Position numbers and translations under genes: made by a program
Notes under the pieces: model-generated
Seen by the model: only the letters and a program-made list of their open reading frames with translations
Database searches by the model: none
What the model was told of the DNA's origin: nothing
Shown: piece after piece, positions 1 through 10,864 of the stretch
How positions within the stretch are numbered: the first letter of the stretch is position 1
How the letters are laid out: the number at the start of each line of letters is the position of its first letter
NCBI RefSeq assembly: GCF_004363295.1
Contig: NZ_SNYQ01000006.1
Span: forward strand, 57,863-121,862
Reading direction: 5' to 3'
Source of the DNA: Mesocricetibacter intestinalis
Lineage (GTDB): Bacteria > Pseudomonadota > Gammaproteobacteria > Enterobacterales > Pasteurellaceae
Length of the DNA: 64,000 nt

Positions 1-984
1 AATAGTCGTAAAACCGGGATTATCCTGGCAAATTTAGGCACCCCGGAGCAACCCGAAGCGGCGTCGATTCGTCGCTATCTTGCCCAGTTTCTCAGCGATC
101 CTCGTGTTATCGATCTACCTGCCTGGAAATGGCAGCCGATACTCAGAGCCATTATTCTGCCGCGCCGTGCCAAGCATGTCGCCGAAAATTACCGCAGCAT
201 TTGGACGGAACAAGGCTCTCCTCTGCTGGCGATTAGCCGGGAGCAGCAGTCGGCCTTACGAGATTATCTGCACAAACAGGGAATAGATGCCGAAGTCGAG
301 CTGGGTATGACCTATGGTACTCCCGGCATTTCAGATGCGGTACGCAATCTGATCCGCAAACAGGTACAACAAATTATCGTGCTGCCCCTTTATCCTCAAT
401 ATAGCAGTACGACCACCGCTTCGGTTTTCGACGCTTTTGCCCGCGCACTGAAACAGCAACGGCATATTCCGCCTTTTGAATTTATTCATTCTTATCATCT
501 TAACCGACATTATATTGCCGCCTTGGCGGAAACAATCCGAAAAAATCGGCAACAAGAGGAATATTTACTCTTTTCTTTTCACGGTATTCCTTTGCGCTAT
601 GTTCAGGAGGGCGATTATTATCCCGAGCATTGCCGCCAAACCGCCGCCGCCGTTGCCGCCCATCTGAAACTAAATGAACATCAATGGGGACTAACATTTC
701 AGTCAAGATTCGGTAAAGAAAGCTGGCTGCAACCCTATACCGATGAGTTCTTACGGCAGGCTCCCGCCCGGGGAATTAAAAACATCGCCCTCATCTGTCC
801 CGGCTTCGCCGCGGACTGCTTGGAAACCCTGGAGGAAATCGCACAGGAAAACCGGCAACGCTTTCTTGCCTGCGGCGGCGATACATACCGCTACATTCCG
901 GCCTTAAACGCGGAAGAAATCCATATACAAATGATGGCCGAATTAATTATGCAGAAAATATGCCGACATGAGGCTATTCAATAA
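1..984 (+). CDS. hemH: Ferrochelatase, 5' end missing
   Basis: Inserts Fe2+ into protoporphyrin IX, the last step of protoheme synthesis. The reading frame is open from base 1 ([15 protein letters not shown]) to the TAA at 982-984. 327 residues are visible, so only the initiator and a few residues are missing to the left (family about 320). The family motif FSFHGIP carries the metal-binding His. The C-terminal [15 protein letters not shown] carries the conserved Glu. The first 306 bases clearly encode the N-terminal Rossmann-like half, so the ATG at 307 is internal. It is followed by a 57-bp gap and an independent gene. Confidence 0.96.
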   Translation, partial: NSRKTGIILANLGTPEQPEAASIRRYLAQFLSDPRVIDLPAWKWQPILRAIILPRRAKHVAENYRSIWTEQGSPLLAISREQQSALRDYLHKQGIDAEVELGMTYGTPGISDAVRNLIRKQVQQIIVLPLYPQYSSTTTASVFDAFARALKQQRHIPPFEFIHSYHLNRHYIAALAETIRKNRQQEEYLLFSFHGIPLRYVQEGDYYPEHCRQTAAAVAAHLKLNEHQWGLTFQSRFGKESWLQPYTDEFLRQAPARGIKNIALICPGFAADCLETLEEIAQENRQRFLACGGDTYRYIPALNAEEIHIQMMAELIMQKICRHEAIQ

Positions 985-1041
985 CAGCGACGGCCTATTA
1001 GTAAAACTCAAGACTATCCAACCTTAAGCAAGGAGAAAACT

Positions 1042-1704
1042 ATGTTTAATATCAGTAAACAACAGGTTCTGGAAGCCTTTAAGCACCGTAGCGCAACCCG
1101 CGCCTATGATCCGGATAAAAAAGTCAGCGCGGAAGATTTCGCCTATATTTTAGAACTTGCCCGCCTTTCCCCGAGTTCCGTCGGTTCCGAACCTTGGAAA
1201 TTCGTTGTTATTCAAAATCAGGAATTGCGCCGTAAACTTAAACCTGTCAGCTGGGGAATGGCAACCCAGGTGGAAGACGCCAGCCATCTGGTCGTCATTC
1301 TGGCTAAAAAGAATGCCCGCTATGATTCGGAATTTTTCCGTACCGCCCTGGAAAAACGCGGACTGAATGAGGAACAGATGGAGAAAGCCATTGCCAAATA
1401 TCAGTCCTTCCAAACCAATGATATGAAAGTGTTGGAAAGCGAACGCAGCCTGTTCGACTGGTGCAGCAAACAAACTTATATTGCCCTGGCCAATATGATG
1501 ACTGGTGCCGCACTCATTGGGATCGACTCCTGTCCTATCGAAGGTTTTGACTATGAACAGGTGAACCTGATACTGGCAGATGCCGGCGTTTTTGATCCTA
1601 AGGAATACGGTGTATCCGTCATGGTTACCTTCGGCTACCGAGCTAAACCGATCAAAAGTAAATATCGCAAGCCGCTGGAAGAAATCGTCAGCTGGGTTGA
1701 GTAA
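1042..1704 (+). CDS. Oxygen-insensitive NAD(P)H nitroreductase family protein (NfsB-like)
   Basis: A 220-residue FMN-dependent nitroreductase-family protein. The N-terminal HRSATRAYDP and LSPSSVGSEPWKF match the FMN-phosphate and isoalloxazine contacts of NfsB/dihydropteridine reductase-like enzymes. The C-terminal VMVTFGYRA is the usual closing strand. An AGGAG ribosome site precedes the ATG by about 7 nt. Likely a cytosolic homodimer reducing quinones, nitroaromatics or pteridines; the physiological substrate cannot be read from sequence. It appears monocistronic and converges on the transporter gene at 1805. Confidence 0.88.
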   Translation: MFNISKQQVLEAFKHRSATRAYDPDKKVSAEDFAYILELARLSPSSVGSEPWKFVVIQNQELRRKLKPVSWGMATQVEDASHLVVILAKKNARYDSEFFRTALEKRGLNEEQMEKAIAKYQSFQTNDMKVLESERSLFDWCSKQTYIALANMMTGAALIGIDSCPIEGFDYEQVNLILADAGVFDPKEYGVSVMVTFGYRAKPIKSKYRKPLEEIVSWVE

Positions 1705-1745
1705 TTCGCTGCTACGGCAAGATTATAAACCTATCCCTAAGGATA

Positions 1746-1775
1746 GAAAAAAACAGGGCGCCCGTTCGGGCGCCC
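1746..1775 (-). terminator. Rho-independent terminator of the BASS transporter gene
   Basis: A perfect 8-bp GGGCGCCC stem (1756-1763 / 1768-1775) with a GTTC loop. On the minus strand it is followed by a run of seven U (A-run 1747-1753 on the plus strand). The plus-strand side lacks a U-tract, so it mainly serves the minus gene, though the stem may also help end the nitroreductase transcript. Confidence 0.85.
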
Positions 1776-1804
1776 CGTTAATATAAGCACTCACAACCTC
1801 AGAA

Positions 1805-2746
1805 TTAAGCTTCTTCGTCCTTATTCTTCAGATTAGAAAAAATATTCGCCAGAATCGGCCCGGAAACATTGTGCCAAAAGCTGAATACCGCACTGGGAAC
1901 GGCGGCAATCGGGTTAAAATGAGCCGAAGCCAATGCCGCCCCTAAGCCGGAATTCTGCATTCCCACCTCTATGGATACCGCTTTACTGTCCGCATTATTC
2001 AGTTTAAACAGTTTCGCCAACCCGAATCCAAGCAGATAACCGCAGCAGTTATGTAAAACCACAACCATAAAAATCAGTAAACCCGAGTCGAGAATTCTGT
2101 CTTTACTGACTGCAACCACCGCCGCCAAAATCAATACGATAGCGATCACCGACAATAACGGCATCGTCTGACTGATTTCCGCCACTTTTTTCTTAAACAA
2201 GGCGCGTACCACCAGTCCGAGGAAAATCGGGAACAGAACCATTTCCAACACCGACATAAACATTTTCCCCGCATCAATATCAATCCAGTGGCTGGCCAGA
2301 ACATAAAAGATCGCCGGAGTAAAAAAAGGCGATAACAGCGTGGAAATAGTGGTACAGGCCACGGAAAGTGCGGTATTTCCTTTTGCCAGATAGGTCATTA
2401 CATTAGAAGAAGTCCCGCCCGGACAGGAGCCCACCAGAATGACCCCTACCGCCAGCTCCGACGGTAAGTTAAACCCTTTTGCCAGAGCAAAAGCAATACC
2501 GGGCATAATCAGAAACTGCCCGATAACACCGATAATAACGGATTTCGGGCGCTTAAATACTTCACTAAAATCCTGAAAGGTCAGGGTGATTCCCATACCG
2601 AACATGACAATCCCCAGCAAATAAGGGACATAAGCTAACAAGCCGGAAAAATAAGCGGGAAACAGAAAAGCCAGGGCGGCGAAGAGCAATACCCACAGGG
2701 CGAAGGTCTTACTCATAAAGTTGGTAAATTTTAATAATGTTTGCAT
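1805..2746 (-). CDS. Bile acid:sodium symporter family (BASS/SBF) transporter
   Basis: A 313-residue inner-membrane protein with about nine to ten hydrophobic segments. Family motifs are present: VGSCPGGTSSNVMTYLAKGN in the middle and EVGMQNSGLGAALA near the C-terminus. These form the crossed helices and Na+ sites of the SBF fold. Bacterial members carry bile acids, 2-keto acids such as ketopantoate, or other organic anions, so the substrate is not assignable. An AAAGGAAG ribosome site lies 6-8 nt before the ATG. Monocistronic, with its own terminator at 1746-1775. No neighbour suggests a pathway. Confidence 0.85.
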   Translation of the reverse strand: MQTLLKFTNFMSKTFALWVLLFAALAFLFPAYFSGLLAYVPYLLGIVMFGMGITLTFQDFSEVFKRPKSVIIGVIGQFLIMPGIAFALAKGFNLPSELAVGVILVGSCPGGTSSNVMTYLAKGNTALSVACTTISTLLSPFFTPAIFYVLASHWIDIDAGKMFMSVLEMVLFPIFLGLVVRALFKKKVAEISQTMPLLSVIAIVLILAAVVAVSKDRILDSGLLIFMVVVLHNCCGYLLGFGLAKLFKLNNADSKAVSIEVGMQNSGLGAALASAHFNPIAAVPSAVFSFWHNVSGPILANIFSNLKNKDEEA

Positions 2747-2841
2747 ATTTTGCTTCCTTTAGGTTAAAAAGAAGTTAAACATAGCATAGATTTTTATTCC
2801 GATAAATATTGAAACAAGGCTGAACAGCGCCTTTGAAGCAT

Positions 2842-2874
2842 AAAAAAACCGTCGGGCATCGCAACACCCGACGG
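2842..2874 (-). terminator. Rho-independent terminator of the suc operon
   Basis: An 8-bp stem, CCGTCGGG (2849-2856) with CCCGACGG (2867-2874), and a 10-nt loop. It is followed on the minus strand by seven U (A-run 2842-2848). It lies 36 bp downstream of the sucD stop. Confidence 0.9.
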
Positions 2875-2901
2875 CAATAACAAAAAATCTTAAGAATTTC
2901 G

Positions 2902-2910
2902 ACCGCACTT
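2902..2910 (-). repeat. DNA uptake signal sequence (AAGTGCGGT)
   Basis: A perfect Haemophilus-type 9-mer on the minus strand. Its first A is the last base of the sucD stop codon, so it sits exactly at the gene's 3' border, ahead of the operon terminator. Confidence 0.9.
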
Positions 2911-3779
2911 TAGGCGAGCAAGCTTCTTAAAGCCGTACCTATATCTGCCAGACTTTTCACCGTGGTTACGCCGGCGGCCTGTAAAGCGCTTATTTTTTCA
3001 TTCGCCGAACCTTTTCCGCCGCTGATAATAGCCCCCGCATGTCCCATACGTTTGCCCGGCGGCGCACTGCTGCCGGCAATATAAGCGACAACGGGTTTGC
3101 TTATCTTGGTCCGAATAAACTCCGCCGCTTCTTCTTCCGCACTACCGCCGATTTCGCCGATCATCACAATAGCATCGGTTTCATCGTCCTGCTCGAAGCG
3201 CGCCAAAATATCGATAAAACTCGACCCCGGAATAGGATCACCGCCAATACCGACACAGGTGGATTGCCCGAATCCCTCGTCGCTGGTCTGTTTTACGGCT
3301 TCATAGGTCAGGGTACCGGAACGGGAAACAATACCGATGCGCCCTTTTCTATGAATAGCACCGGGCATTATCCCGATTTTACATTCTTCGGGAGTGATAA
3401 TGCCCGGACAATTAGGGCCAATCAGTACGGAATCGCTCTGATTTAACTTCTGCTTAACCTCCAGCATATCCAGTGCAGGAATTCCTTCGGTAATGCACAC
3501 GATTAACGCCAATCCCGCATTGATGGCTTCCAGAATCGCATCTTTACAGAAGGGGGCGGGAACATAGATTACCGTGGCCGTGGCACCTGTTTCGGCAACA
3601 GCCTCACGCACCGTATTGAATACAGGTAACCCCAAATGCAGGCTGCCGCCCTTTCCCGGAGAAACCCCTCCCACCAATTGAGTACCGTATTGTAATGCCT
3701 GTTCGCTGTGAAAAGTACCCTGTCCGCCGGTAAACCCTTGGCAGATGACCTTGGTGTTTTTATCAATTAAAATCGCCAT
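2910..3779 (-). CDS. sucD: Succinyl-CoA synthetase alpha subunit
   Basis: With SucC it interconverts succinyl-CoA + ADP + Pi and succinate + CoA + ATP in the cytosolic TCA cycle. 289 residues, the standard length. The N-terminal CoA-binding Rossmann fold contains the [13 protein letters not shown] motif. The phosphohistidine loop is [13 protein letters not shown] near residue 245. It begins 2 bp after the sucC TAG stop, so the two are translationally coupled. The USS at 2902 touches the stop codon and a strong terminator follows. Confidence 0.98.
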   Translation of the reverse strand: MAILIDKNTKVICQGFTGGQGTFHSEQALQYGTQLVGGVSPGKGGSLHLGLPVFNTVREAVAETGATATVIYVPAPFCKDAILEAINAGLALIVCITEGIPALDMLEVKQKLNQSDSVLIGPNCPGIITPEECKIGIMPGAIHRKGRIGIVSRSGTLTYEAVKQTSDEGFGQSTCVGIGGDPIPGSSFIDILARFEQDDETDAIVMIGEIGGSAEEEAAEFIRTKISKPVVAYIAGSSAPPGKRMGHAGAIISGGKGSANEKISALQAAGVTTVKSLADIGTALRSLLA

Positions 3780-3781
3780 AA

Positions 3782-4945
3782 CTATTTCCCCGCCGCCTCT
3801 ACGACCCGAACCGCAGCCTCGGTCAAACTATCCGCCGCAATAATATTTAATCCGCTTTGAGCCAGAATCCGACGGCCGTTTTGTGCGTTATTCCCTTCCA
3901 AGCGCACCACCACCGGGACGTGAATCCCGATTTCATCAACCGCCGCAATAATTCCCTCGGCAATCAGATCACAACGTACGATGCCACCGAAGATATTAAC
4001 CAAAATCGCCTTAACCGCCGGATCGGAAAGGATAATTTTAAACGCCTCTGCCACCCGCTCTTTCGTCGTACCGCCACCGACATCCAGAAAATTAGCCGGT
4101 TTACCGCCGTACAACTTCACCATGTCCATAGTTCCCATGGCCAAGCCGGCACCATTTACCATGCAACCGATATTACCCTCTAATGCCACATAGTTGAGAT
4201 CCCATTTTTCCGCTTCGGCTTCACGCGCATCTTCCTGGCTTGAATCGCGCATCGCCTTTAATTCCGGTTGGCGATACAATGCGTTGGAATCCACGACCAT
4301 TTTGGCATCCAAACAAAGTAAATTTCCCTGTTTGGTAATCACCAGAGGATTTACTTCCAGCAAACTTAAATCTTTATCTACAAATAAATTTCCCAGACGG
4401 GTAAAGAGTTCGGTAAATTGGCGGATCTGGTTTCCTTCCAAGCCTAGTTTGAAAGCGAACTCCCGTCCCTGATAAGGCATAGCGCCGGACAGCGGATCGA
4501 TAATTTCCTTGTGGATCAGATGCGGTTGAGTACGGGCAACCTCTTCGATATTCATTCCGCCCGCAGAAGAAGCCATAAATACGATGCGCTGCAGACTCCG
4601 ATCCAATACCGCACCTAAATATAATTCCCGCTCAATCTGCGCGCTTTCTTCAATATAAATCGCATTTACCGGCTGGCCTTTGGCATCGCTCTGAAAGGTT
4701 ATCAAAGATTTACCCAACCATTTTTCAGCAAAGGCGCGAGCTTCCTGCCCACTGCTAACCGCTTTGACCCCGCCCGCTTTACCGCGTCCGCCCGCATGTA
4801 CCTGACATTTTGCCACCCATAGCTCGCCCTTTAGCTTTGTCGTCGCCTCTTCGGCTTCATCCGCACTGCGACAAACAATTCCGCGACTGACCGGCAGACC
4901 GTAGTCGGCAAAGATCTGCTTGGCCTGATATTCGTGTAAATTCAT
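3782..4945 (-). CDS. sucC: Succinyl-CoA synthetase beta subunit (ADP-forming type)
   Basis: A 387-residue subunit with an N-terminal ATP-grasp domain ([33 protein letters not shown]) and a C-terminal CoA-ligase domain ([16 protein letters not shown]). It supplies the nucleotide site for the SucCD tetramer. AAGGA lies 8 nt before the ATG. It is separated from sucB by 70 bp and nearly abuts sucD, matching the E. coli sucABCD order, with no sdh genes between. Confidence 0.98.
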   Translation of the reverse strand: MNLHEYQAKQIFADYGLPVSRGIVCRSADEAEEATTKLKGELWVAKCQVHAGGRGKAGGVKAVSSGQEARAFAEKWLGKSLITFQSDAKGQPVNAIYIEESAQIERELYLGAVLDRSLQRIVFMASSAGGMNIEEVARTQPHLIHKEIIDPLSGAMPYQGREFAFKLGLEGNQIRQFTELFTRLGNLFVDKDLSLLEVNPLVITKQGNLLCLDAKMVVDSNALYRQPELKAMRDSSQEDAREAEAEKWDLNYVALEGNIGCMVNGAGLAMGTMDMVKLYGGKPANFLDVGGGTTKERVAEAFKIILSDPAVKAILVNIFGGIVRCDLIAEGIIAAVDEIGIHVPVVVRLEGNNAQNGRRILAQSGLNIIAADSLTEAAVRVVEAAGK

Positions 4946-5015
4946 TTAATATCCTTTCATAATTAATTGCCCGGGAAAAGAAAAGCGCTTGGAGAAAATC
5001 CGCCGCCGGCAGCCC

Positions 5016-6245
5016 TTAGATTTCCAGTAACAGCCTTGTAGGATCTTCCAGTAACTCTTTAACCGTTACCAGAAAGCCCACGCTTTCTCTGCCGTCAATT
5101 AAACGGTGATCATAGGAAAGCGCCAGATACATCATCGGGCGAATCACCACCTGCCCGTCAACCGCAACAGGACGTTCCTTAATTGCGTGCATGCCTAGAA
5201 TCGCACTTTGCGGCGGATTGATAATAGGGGTTGACATTAGGGAGCCGAATACGCCGCCGTTGGTAATGGTGAAATTTCCGCCGGTTAAATCTTCAACCGT
5301 CAGTTTGCCGTCCCGTCCTTTTTCCGCCAGGCGTTTAATTTCTTTCTCAATATCGGCCATGCTGAGTTTATCGCAATTGCGTAATACCGGGGTTACCAGC
5401 CCGCGCGGCGTCGACACCGCAATGCTGATATCAAAATAGCCGTGATAAATAATATCCTCGCCGTCAATAGAGGCATTCACCTCCGGATAACGTTTCAGCG
5501 CTTCCGTTACCGCCTTAACATAAAAGGACATAAAGCCCAGTCGGGTATCATGCTGTTTTTCAAATTTTTCCGCATAGGTTTTGCGTAGCTGCATTATCGG
5601 CTGCATATCCACTTCATTAAAAGTAGTCAGCATCGCCGTACTGTTTTTCGCTTCCAGCAAACGCTCGGCGATACGTTTACGCAAACGTGTCATAGGTACG
5701 CGTTTTTCCTCGCGTCCTGTTGGAACCGATGTGCCCTGTTTGTTCCCCCCGCTTTGGCTAGCGCTCGGATGCTGCACCCGAGCGTTATTCGCAGCGATTA
5801 CCCGCTCGATATCTTCACGGGTAATACGACCGCCGACACCGCTGCCCTGAATATCTTCCGCATTCAGTTCATGTTCGCCGAGCAAACGACGAATGGCCGG
5901 GCTTAAATTATCATTAACCTTATCCTGAGTCAGACTGGCCTGGTAGCGATCCGCCGGGGTCAGTTCCTGTTTCGGCACTTCTTTGGTGGTTTGTTCCGCA
6001 GCGCCTACAGCTGCCACTTTACCTAATAACTGTTTACCGACCACTGTTGCGCCTTCGGGCTGAAGAATGGTTTCCAATATTCCATCATCAATGGCGGGAA
6101 CTTCCAGTACCACTTTATCCGTTTCGATTTCAACGAGGATCTCATCACGTTTAACCCTTTCTCCCGTCTGTTTGTGCCATTTCACTACGGTCGCATCGGC
6201 AACGGACTCAGGCAAATCCGGCGTGATAATTTCAAAGCTGCTCAT
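5016..6245 (-). CDS. sucB: Dihydrolipoyl succinyltransferase, E2 of 2-oxoglutarate dehydrogenase
   Basis: About 409 residues. The N-terminal lipoyl domain carries lysine in [14 protein letters not shown] peripheral-subunit-binding domain follows ([20 protein letters not shown]), then the catalytic trimer-forming domain ending in the HxxxDG active site ([13 protein letters not shown]). The start at MSSFEII is chosen because AAGGA lies about 8 nt upstream. An in-frame ATG two codons earlier (6251) is too close to the ribosome site. It forms the core of the SucA-SucB-Lpd complex. No lpd gene is in this window, so E3 must come from elsewhere. It follows sucA by 27 bp. Confidence 0.97.
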   Translation of the reverse strand: MSSFEIITPDLPESVADATVVKWHKQTGERVKRDEILVEIETDKVVLEVPAIDDGILETILQPEGATVVGKQLLGKVAAVGAAEQTTKEVPKQELTPADRYQASLTQDKVNDNLSPAIRRLLGEHELNAEDIQGSGVGGRITREDIERVIAANNARVQHPSASQSGGNKQGTSVPTGREEKRVPMTRLRKRIAERLLEAKNSTAMLTTFNEVDMQPIMQLRKTYAEKFEKQHDTRLGFMSFYVKAVTEALKRYPEVNASIDGEDIIYHGYFDISIAVSTPRGLVTPVLRNCDKLSMADIEKEIKRLAEKGRDGKLTVEDLTGGNFTITNGGVFGSLMSTPIINPPQSAILGMHAIKERPVAVDGQVVIRPMMYLALSYDHRLIDGRESVGFLVTVKELLEDPTRLLLEI

Positions 6246-6272
6246 AATCATTTTCCTTTCTTTATTATTTCG

Positions 6273-9071
6273 TTAAACGGCTAAGGCTTCTGTTACTAAA
6301 GCGCGTTGTTGTTCGTTATGCAGCGACATATATCCTACCGCCGGTGAAGCGGAGGCCGGGCGTCCCACATAGCGCAGCGTCGCCTGCGGCGGAATATCTG
6401 CGCCGAAATTATGTCGGCTGCAATACCAGGCGCCTTGGTTAAGCGGTTCTTCTTGGCACCAAACATAATCGGTTACATGCGAAAACTCCGCTAAAATCGA
6501 CCGCACTTCCTCATGAGGATAAGGATACAATTGTTCGATACGAATAATGGCTACGTCCGCCTGTTGATTCTCGCGGCGACGTTCAAGTAAATCGTAATAA
6601 ACTTTACCGGCGCAAAATACCACGCGTTTTACGCCTTTCGGATCAATAGGATCGATTTCGCCGATAACGTTGCGGAATTTTCCGTTAATCAACTCTTCCG
6701 CGCTGGAAACGGCCAACGGATGGCGCAATAAGGATTTCGGTGCGATAACAATTAAAGGGCGGCGAATCTGACGCAACATCTGACGTCGCAGTAAATGATA
6801 AATCTGAGCCGGTGTGGAAGGCACGCAAACCTGCATATTTTGCTGAGCGCAGAGCTGTAAATAACGTTCCAGACGCGCCGACGAATGTTCCGGCCCCTGC
6901 CCTTCATAGCCGTGCGGTAATAAAAGCACCAATCCGCACATTCTGCCCCATTTCTGCTCGCCGGAGCTGATAAACTGGTCGATTACCACCTGGGCGCCAT
7001 TGGCAAAATCGCCGAACTGCGCTTCCCAGATGGTCAGGGTTTTAGGTGCGGTCGTCGCATAGCCGTATTCAAAAGCCAGCACCGCTTCTTCCGTCAGCAC
7101 GGAATCCCAAACTTCAAAATGCCCCTGATGTTTATGCAGATTTGCCAACGGAATATAGGCTTTACGTTCATTCATATTATGTAAAACCGCATGACGGTGG
7201 AAAAAGGTACCGCGCCCGGAATCTTCGCCGGAAAGGCGAATATGATGACCGTCGTCCAATAAGGTGGCATAGGCCATGGTTTCCGCCATACCCCAGTCAA
7301 ATAATTTTTCGCCCTCCGCCATCAGACGGCGATCGGCGTAAATTTTTTCCACCCGGGCATGAATCGGGTGATCCGCCGGATATTCACATACCTTATGCGC
7401 CAGTTCTTTAAATCTTTCCGCATCAAAGCGACTTTCATATTCCGTCCATTCGCGGGTAAGATATTTTCCCCAATCCACCGCCGACATATCCATTTCACGC
7501 CATTCGGGGACGACGCATTCGCCGCGATCCAGAGCGTCGCGATAGCTATTGGTCAACTCTATAGCATCATTTTCCGTAAGCACGCCTTCACCAATCAGAC
7601 GATCCGCATATACTTTGCGCGGCGTCGGATGCTGACGGATCAGGCGATACATAACGGGCTGCGTTGCCAGAGGTTCGTCCGCCTCGTTATGACCGTGGCG
7701 GCGATAAGAAACCAGATCAATAAAAATATCGCGCTTAAATAGCGTGCGAAATTCCACCGCCATTCGGGCGGCATAGGCCACGGCTTCGGGATCGTCGCCG
7801 TTAACATGAATCACCGGCGCCTCGATCATTTTGGCAATATCGGTGCAATACTCGGTAGAACGGGTATCCTTGGTGTTAGATGTGGTGAATCCGATTTGAT
7901 TATTGATCACCACTCTAATAGTGCCGCCAACGCTGTAACCGCGAGTGGCAGACATATTCAGGGTTTCCTGTACGACCCCCTGTCCCGCCACTGCCGAATC
8001 GCCGTGAACCGTGATCGCTAAAACGCTGCCTCCCGCTTCATCTCCAAGCTTGCGCTGTCTGGCTCTTACCGAGCCTATAACGACCGGACTGACAATTTCC
8101 AAATGGGAAGGGTTAAAAGCCAGCGCCAGATGCACAATACCCGCATCGGTCATAAAATCGGAAGAGAAGCCCTGATGATATTTCACATCACCGGTTCCGT
8201 CGCCCTGGTGTTTGCCGGCAAATTCATCGAATAATTCCGCCGGTTTTTTACCCAGCACATTCACCAGCATATTCAGACGCCCGCGATGAGCCATGCCCAT
8301 CACGATTTCTTTCACCCCGTTTCTGGCTCCGTGTCGGATAATTTCTTTCATTAACGGAATAAAGGCATCGCTGCCCTCCAGTGAAAAACGCTTGGCTCCC
8401 GGGAATTTTGCGCCTAAATAACGTTCCAGTCCGTCGGCGGCTGTCAGTTCGCGCAAAAAGGTCATTTTTTCATCTTGATTAAACAGCGGTTTATTTAACA
8501 GATTTTCCAGCTTCCGTTGCAGCCAGGTGCGAGCCTGCAAATCGTTGACATGCATAAATTCGAGCCCGATGGTACCGCAATAGGTATTTTTTAACCCATC
8601 GGCTAATTCTCTTAAGGAAATCCGTTCTTTATCATATACATAACCGCCGATATCAAATTCTTCGTCCAAATCCGCATCGCTAAAACCGTAGAATTTATAG
8701 CTTAAGGTCGGAGAAGGCATTCGTTCCCAGAGTTTCAAAGGGTCGAGATCTGCGTCTAAATGCCCGCGATTACGGTGGCCGTTAACCCATTGCAGCAATT
8801 TAACCAAACGTGCGCTGACATTGGGATCGATCACGCCGATACCATTTTGGGAATTATCTCGGGCTAAACGTTTAAAATAATCACGAACGGAGGAATGGGA
8901 TTGTTCAGGAACTGTGGTTTTGGGAAAAGAATCGAAGGTTTTACGCCAACTTTCGTCAATGCTGTTCGGATCATGCAGATATTGTTCATAGAGCTCTTCA
9001 ATATAAGACTGGCTTGCAGCACCGAAAGCCGTAGTTGATAACCATTGGTCGAACGGACTATTTTGTTGCAT
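6273..9071 (-). CDS. sucA: 2-oxoglutarate dehydrogenase E1 component
   Basis: A thiamine-diphosphate enzyme that decarboxylates 2-oxoglutarate and succinylates SucB lipoate. With the start at MQQNSPFDQW it has 932 residues, matching E. coli SucA. GAGG lies 8 nt before that ATG; an upstream in-frame ATG (9125) lacks support and would add 18 residues. ThDP/Mg and active-site motifs seen include MGMAHRGRLNMLVNV, HGDSAVAGQGVVQET and YRRHGHNEADEP, with the C-terminal transketolase-like domain. First gene of sucABCD, divergent from gltA. Confidence 0.98.
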   Translation of the reverse strand: MQQNSPFDQWLSTTAFGAASQSYIEELYEQYLHDPNSIDESWRKTFDSFPKTTVPEQSHSSVRDYFKRLARDNSQNGIGVIDPNVSARLVKLLQWVNGHRNRGHLDADLDPLKLWERMPSPTLSYKFYGFSDADLDEEFDIGGYVYDKERISLRELADGLKNTYCGTIGLEFMHVNDLQARTWLQRKLENLLNKPLFNQDEKMTFLRELTAADGLERYLGAKFPGAKRFSLEGSDAFIPLMKEIIRHGARNGVKEIVMGMAHRGRLNMLVNVLGKKPAELFDEFAGKHQGDGTGDVKYHQGFSSDFMTDAGIVHLALAFNPSHLEIVSPVVIGSVRARQRKLGDEAGGSVLAITVHGDSAVAGQGVVQETLNMSATRGYSVGGTIRVVINNQIGFTTSNTKDTRSTEYCTDIAKMIEAPVIHVNGDDPEAVAYAARMAVEFRTLFKRDIFIDLVSYRRHGHNEADEPLATQPVMYRLIRQHPTPRKVYADRLIGEGVLTENDAIELTNSYRDALDRGECVVPEWREMDMSAVDWGKYLTREWTEYESRFDAERFKELAHKVCEYPADHPIHARVEKIYADRRLMAEGEKLFDWGMAETMAYATLLDDGHHIRLSGEDSGRGTFFHRHAVLHNMNERKAYIPLANLHKHQGHFEVWDSVLTEEAVLAFEYGYATTAPKTLTIWEAQFGDFANGAQVVIDQFISSGEQKWGRMCGLVLLLPHGYEGQGPEHSSARLERYLQLCAQQNMQVCVPSTPAQIYHLLRRQMLRQIRRPLIVIAPKSLLRHPLAVSSAEELINGKFRNVIGEIDPIDPKGVKRVVFCAGKVYYDLLERRRENQQADVAIIRIEQLYPYPHEEVRSILAEFSHVTDYVWCQEEPLNQGAWYCSRHNFGADIPPQATLRYVGRPASASPAVGYMSLHNEQQRALVTEALAV
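6500..6508 (-). repeat. DNA uptake signal sequence inside sucA
   Basis: A perfect AAGTGCGGT on the minus strand within the 3' part of sucA, so this copy is constrained by coding as well. Confidence 0.85.
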
Positions 9072-9104
9072 AAAAAGTACCTCGTTGTGCCTGTTATTTT
9101 TGCC

Positions 9105-9110
9105 ATTATA
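9105..9110 (-). promoter_or_regulatory. Putative sucA -10 element
   Basis: A minus-strand TATAAT directly preceded by TG, giving a leader of roughly 27 nt to the chosen sucA ATG. A second TATAAT lies at 9189-9194. No good -35 accompanies either, which would fit activator dependence. Confidence 0.4.
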
Positions 9111-9227
9111 CATGGGAAATAACAAATAATCTTGTTCTATGCCGTTAGAACTTTCTTTTCTAACATAACGCCTTAACCCGTATTTTTCATTATATTAATT
9201 AACAAAAATATAACATTTTCCCGTTTC

Positions 9228-9243
9228 TTTGATCTGACTCACA
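9228..9243. promoter_or_regulatory. CRP-like binding site between sucA and gltA
   Basis: TTTGA-TCTGAC-TCACA: 9 of 10 half-site bases of the CRP consensus TGTGA-N6-TCACA, with A/T-rich flanks. It sits about 157 bp from the sucA start and 318 bp from the gltA start. Assignment is by motif only. Confidence 0.5.
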
Positions 9244-9561
9244 TTTTTTGTGGCTGTTTTTTTATTAGAGTTCCGCTATGCTAATCTGAGCCGATGTAAA
9301 ACAAACTGCCGGATTGTTAAAACTACTGAGGCTTACGTTATACGGAGCAATTCTTTGCTAGATAGAAGGTTAAATTTTTTTTATTTTTTTCGAATGACAA
9401 GTAAAAAGAATATTATTATATTGAAAACTTATTACAACAAAAACAAACGCAATACGGCATAACGCTATAACCCTAATACCGCTGTTCCTCTTCCGGATTC
9501 TAAGGAAGGAAAGCGGTTAACTTAAAAATTAAATAATAATCTTAACCAGAAGGAAATACCT

Positions 9562-10848
9562 ATGTCCGATTTAACCGCAAAACTCACGCTCAACGACGGC
9601 AGGGAACTCACTCTTCCCGTTCACAAAGGCAGTCTTGGCTATGATGCCGTGGATGTACAGGCGCTGGTGAAAAATCATCTGTTCACCTTCGATCCGGGCT
9701 TTATGTCAACCGCCTCCTGTAAGTCTTCCATTACCTATATTGACGGTGAGCAGGGGATTTTACTGCATCGAGGCTATCCTATCGCCGAACTGGCGGAACA
9801 TGCAGATTACCTTGAGGTGGCTTATTTGCTGTTATTCGGCGAACGTCCGGATAAAACCCAGTATCAGGATTTTATCAAATTAGTGCGTAACCATACCTTG
9901 GTACATGAACAAATATCCCGCTTTTTCCACGGCTTCCGTCGCGACTCTCACCCTATGGCGGTTATGTGCGGGGTAAGCGGTGCATTGGCGGCCTTCTATC
10001 ATGACGCTCTGGATATTAACAACGTTGCCCACCGCGAGTTGACCGCTATTCGACTGCTGGCCAAAATGCCGACCTTAGCCGCGATGTGTTATAAATATTC
10101 CATCGGTCAGCCTTTTATGTTCCCGCTGAATAAATTGTCCTATGCGGGTAACTTTCTGTATATGATGTTCGCTACGCCTTGCGAACCTTACGAGGTTAAT
10201 CCGGTACTGGAACGCGCCATGGATCGAATCTTTATTTTACATGCCGATCATGAGCAAAACGCTTCCACTTCGACCGTACGTACCGCCGCTTCTTCCGGCG
10301 CCAACCCGTTCGCCTGTATCGCTGCGGGTATCGCTTCTTTATGGGGACCGGCACACGGCGGGGCAAACGAGGCCTGTATAAAAATGCTGGAGCAGATCGG
10401 CTCGGTGGATCGTATTCCGGAATTTATTGCCCGCGCCAAAGATAAAAACGATCCTTTCCGCTTAATGGGCTTCGGCCACCGCGTATATAAAAACTATGAT
10501 CCGCGTGCGAAAGTTATGCGCCAAACCTGCTATGAAGTGTTGCAGGAGCTGAACATTCAGACCCCGTTATTCGATGTGGCAATGGAACTGGAGCGTATCG
10601 CCCTTAACGATCCTTATTTTATCGAGCATAAACTGTACCCGAATGTGGACTTCTACTCAGGTATTATCTTAAAAGCCATAGGTATTCCGGTGTCCATGTT
10701 TACCGTTATCTTCGCCTTGGCCAGAACCGTCGGCTGGATTGCGCATTGGAAAGAAATGTATAATCAGGGCAATATTAAGATCGTACGTCCGCGCCAGTTG
10801 TATGTCGGTCATGAACAACGTGTCTTCACCCCTATTGATAAAGCATAG
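9562..10848 (+). CDS. gltA: Citrate synthase (type II, hexameric)
   Basis: Condenses oxaloacetate and acetyl-CoA to citrate. 428 residues, the Gram-negative type II length with the N-terminal beta domain. Catalytic regions are visible: first His in [13 protein letters not shown], second His in [15 protein letters not shown], Asp in [18 protein letters not shown] precedes the ATG. Its presence separates this strain from H. influenzae, which lacks citrate synthase. It is divergent from sucABCD and ends in a bidirectional terminator shared with the metal-transport operon. Confidence 0.98.
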   Translation: MSDLTAKLTLNDGRELTLPVHKGSLGYDAVDVQALVKNHLFTFDPGFMSTASCKSSITYIDGEQGILLHRGYPIAELAEHADYLEVAYLLLFGERPDKTQYQDFIKLVRNHTLVHEQISRFFHGFRRDSHPMAVMCGVSGALAAFYHDALDINNVAHRELTAIRLLAKMPTLAAMCYKYSIGQPFMFPLNKLSYAGNFLYMMFATPCEPYEVNPVLERAMDRIFILHADHEQNASTSTVRTAASSGANPFACIAAGIASLWGPAHGGANEACIKMLEQIGSVDRIPEFIARAKDKNDPFRLMGFGHRVYKNYDPRAKVMRQTCYEVLQELNIQTPLFDVAMELERIALNDPYFIEHKLYPNVDFYSGIILKAIGIPVSMFTVIFALARTVGWIAHWKEMYNQGNIKIVRPRQLYVGHEQRVFTPIDKA

Positions 10849-10864
10849 ACAATAAAACTAAACT

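Larger units (their letters stand above)
9072..9561. other. Divergent sucA/gltA regulatory region
   Basis: 490 bp with no credible gene. It is A/T-rich and contains a CRP-like palindrome (9228-9243) and two minus-strand TATAAT hexamers (9189-9194 and 9105-9110) able to drive sucA. The gltA leader is over 300 nt from the CRP-like site, and no convincing plus-strand -35/-10 pair stands out. Confidence 0.6.

Noticed and set aside
9250..9462. Plus-strand 70-codon frame in the sucA/gltA gap
   Set aside because: Runs through the A/T-rich regulatory region, no ribosome site, and a translation without protein-like patterning.
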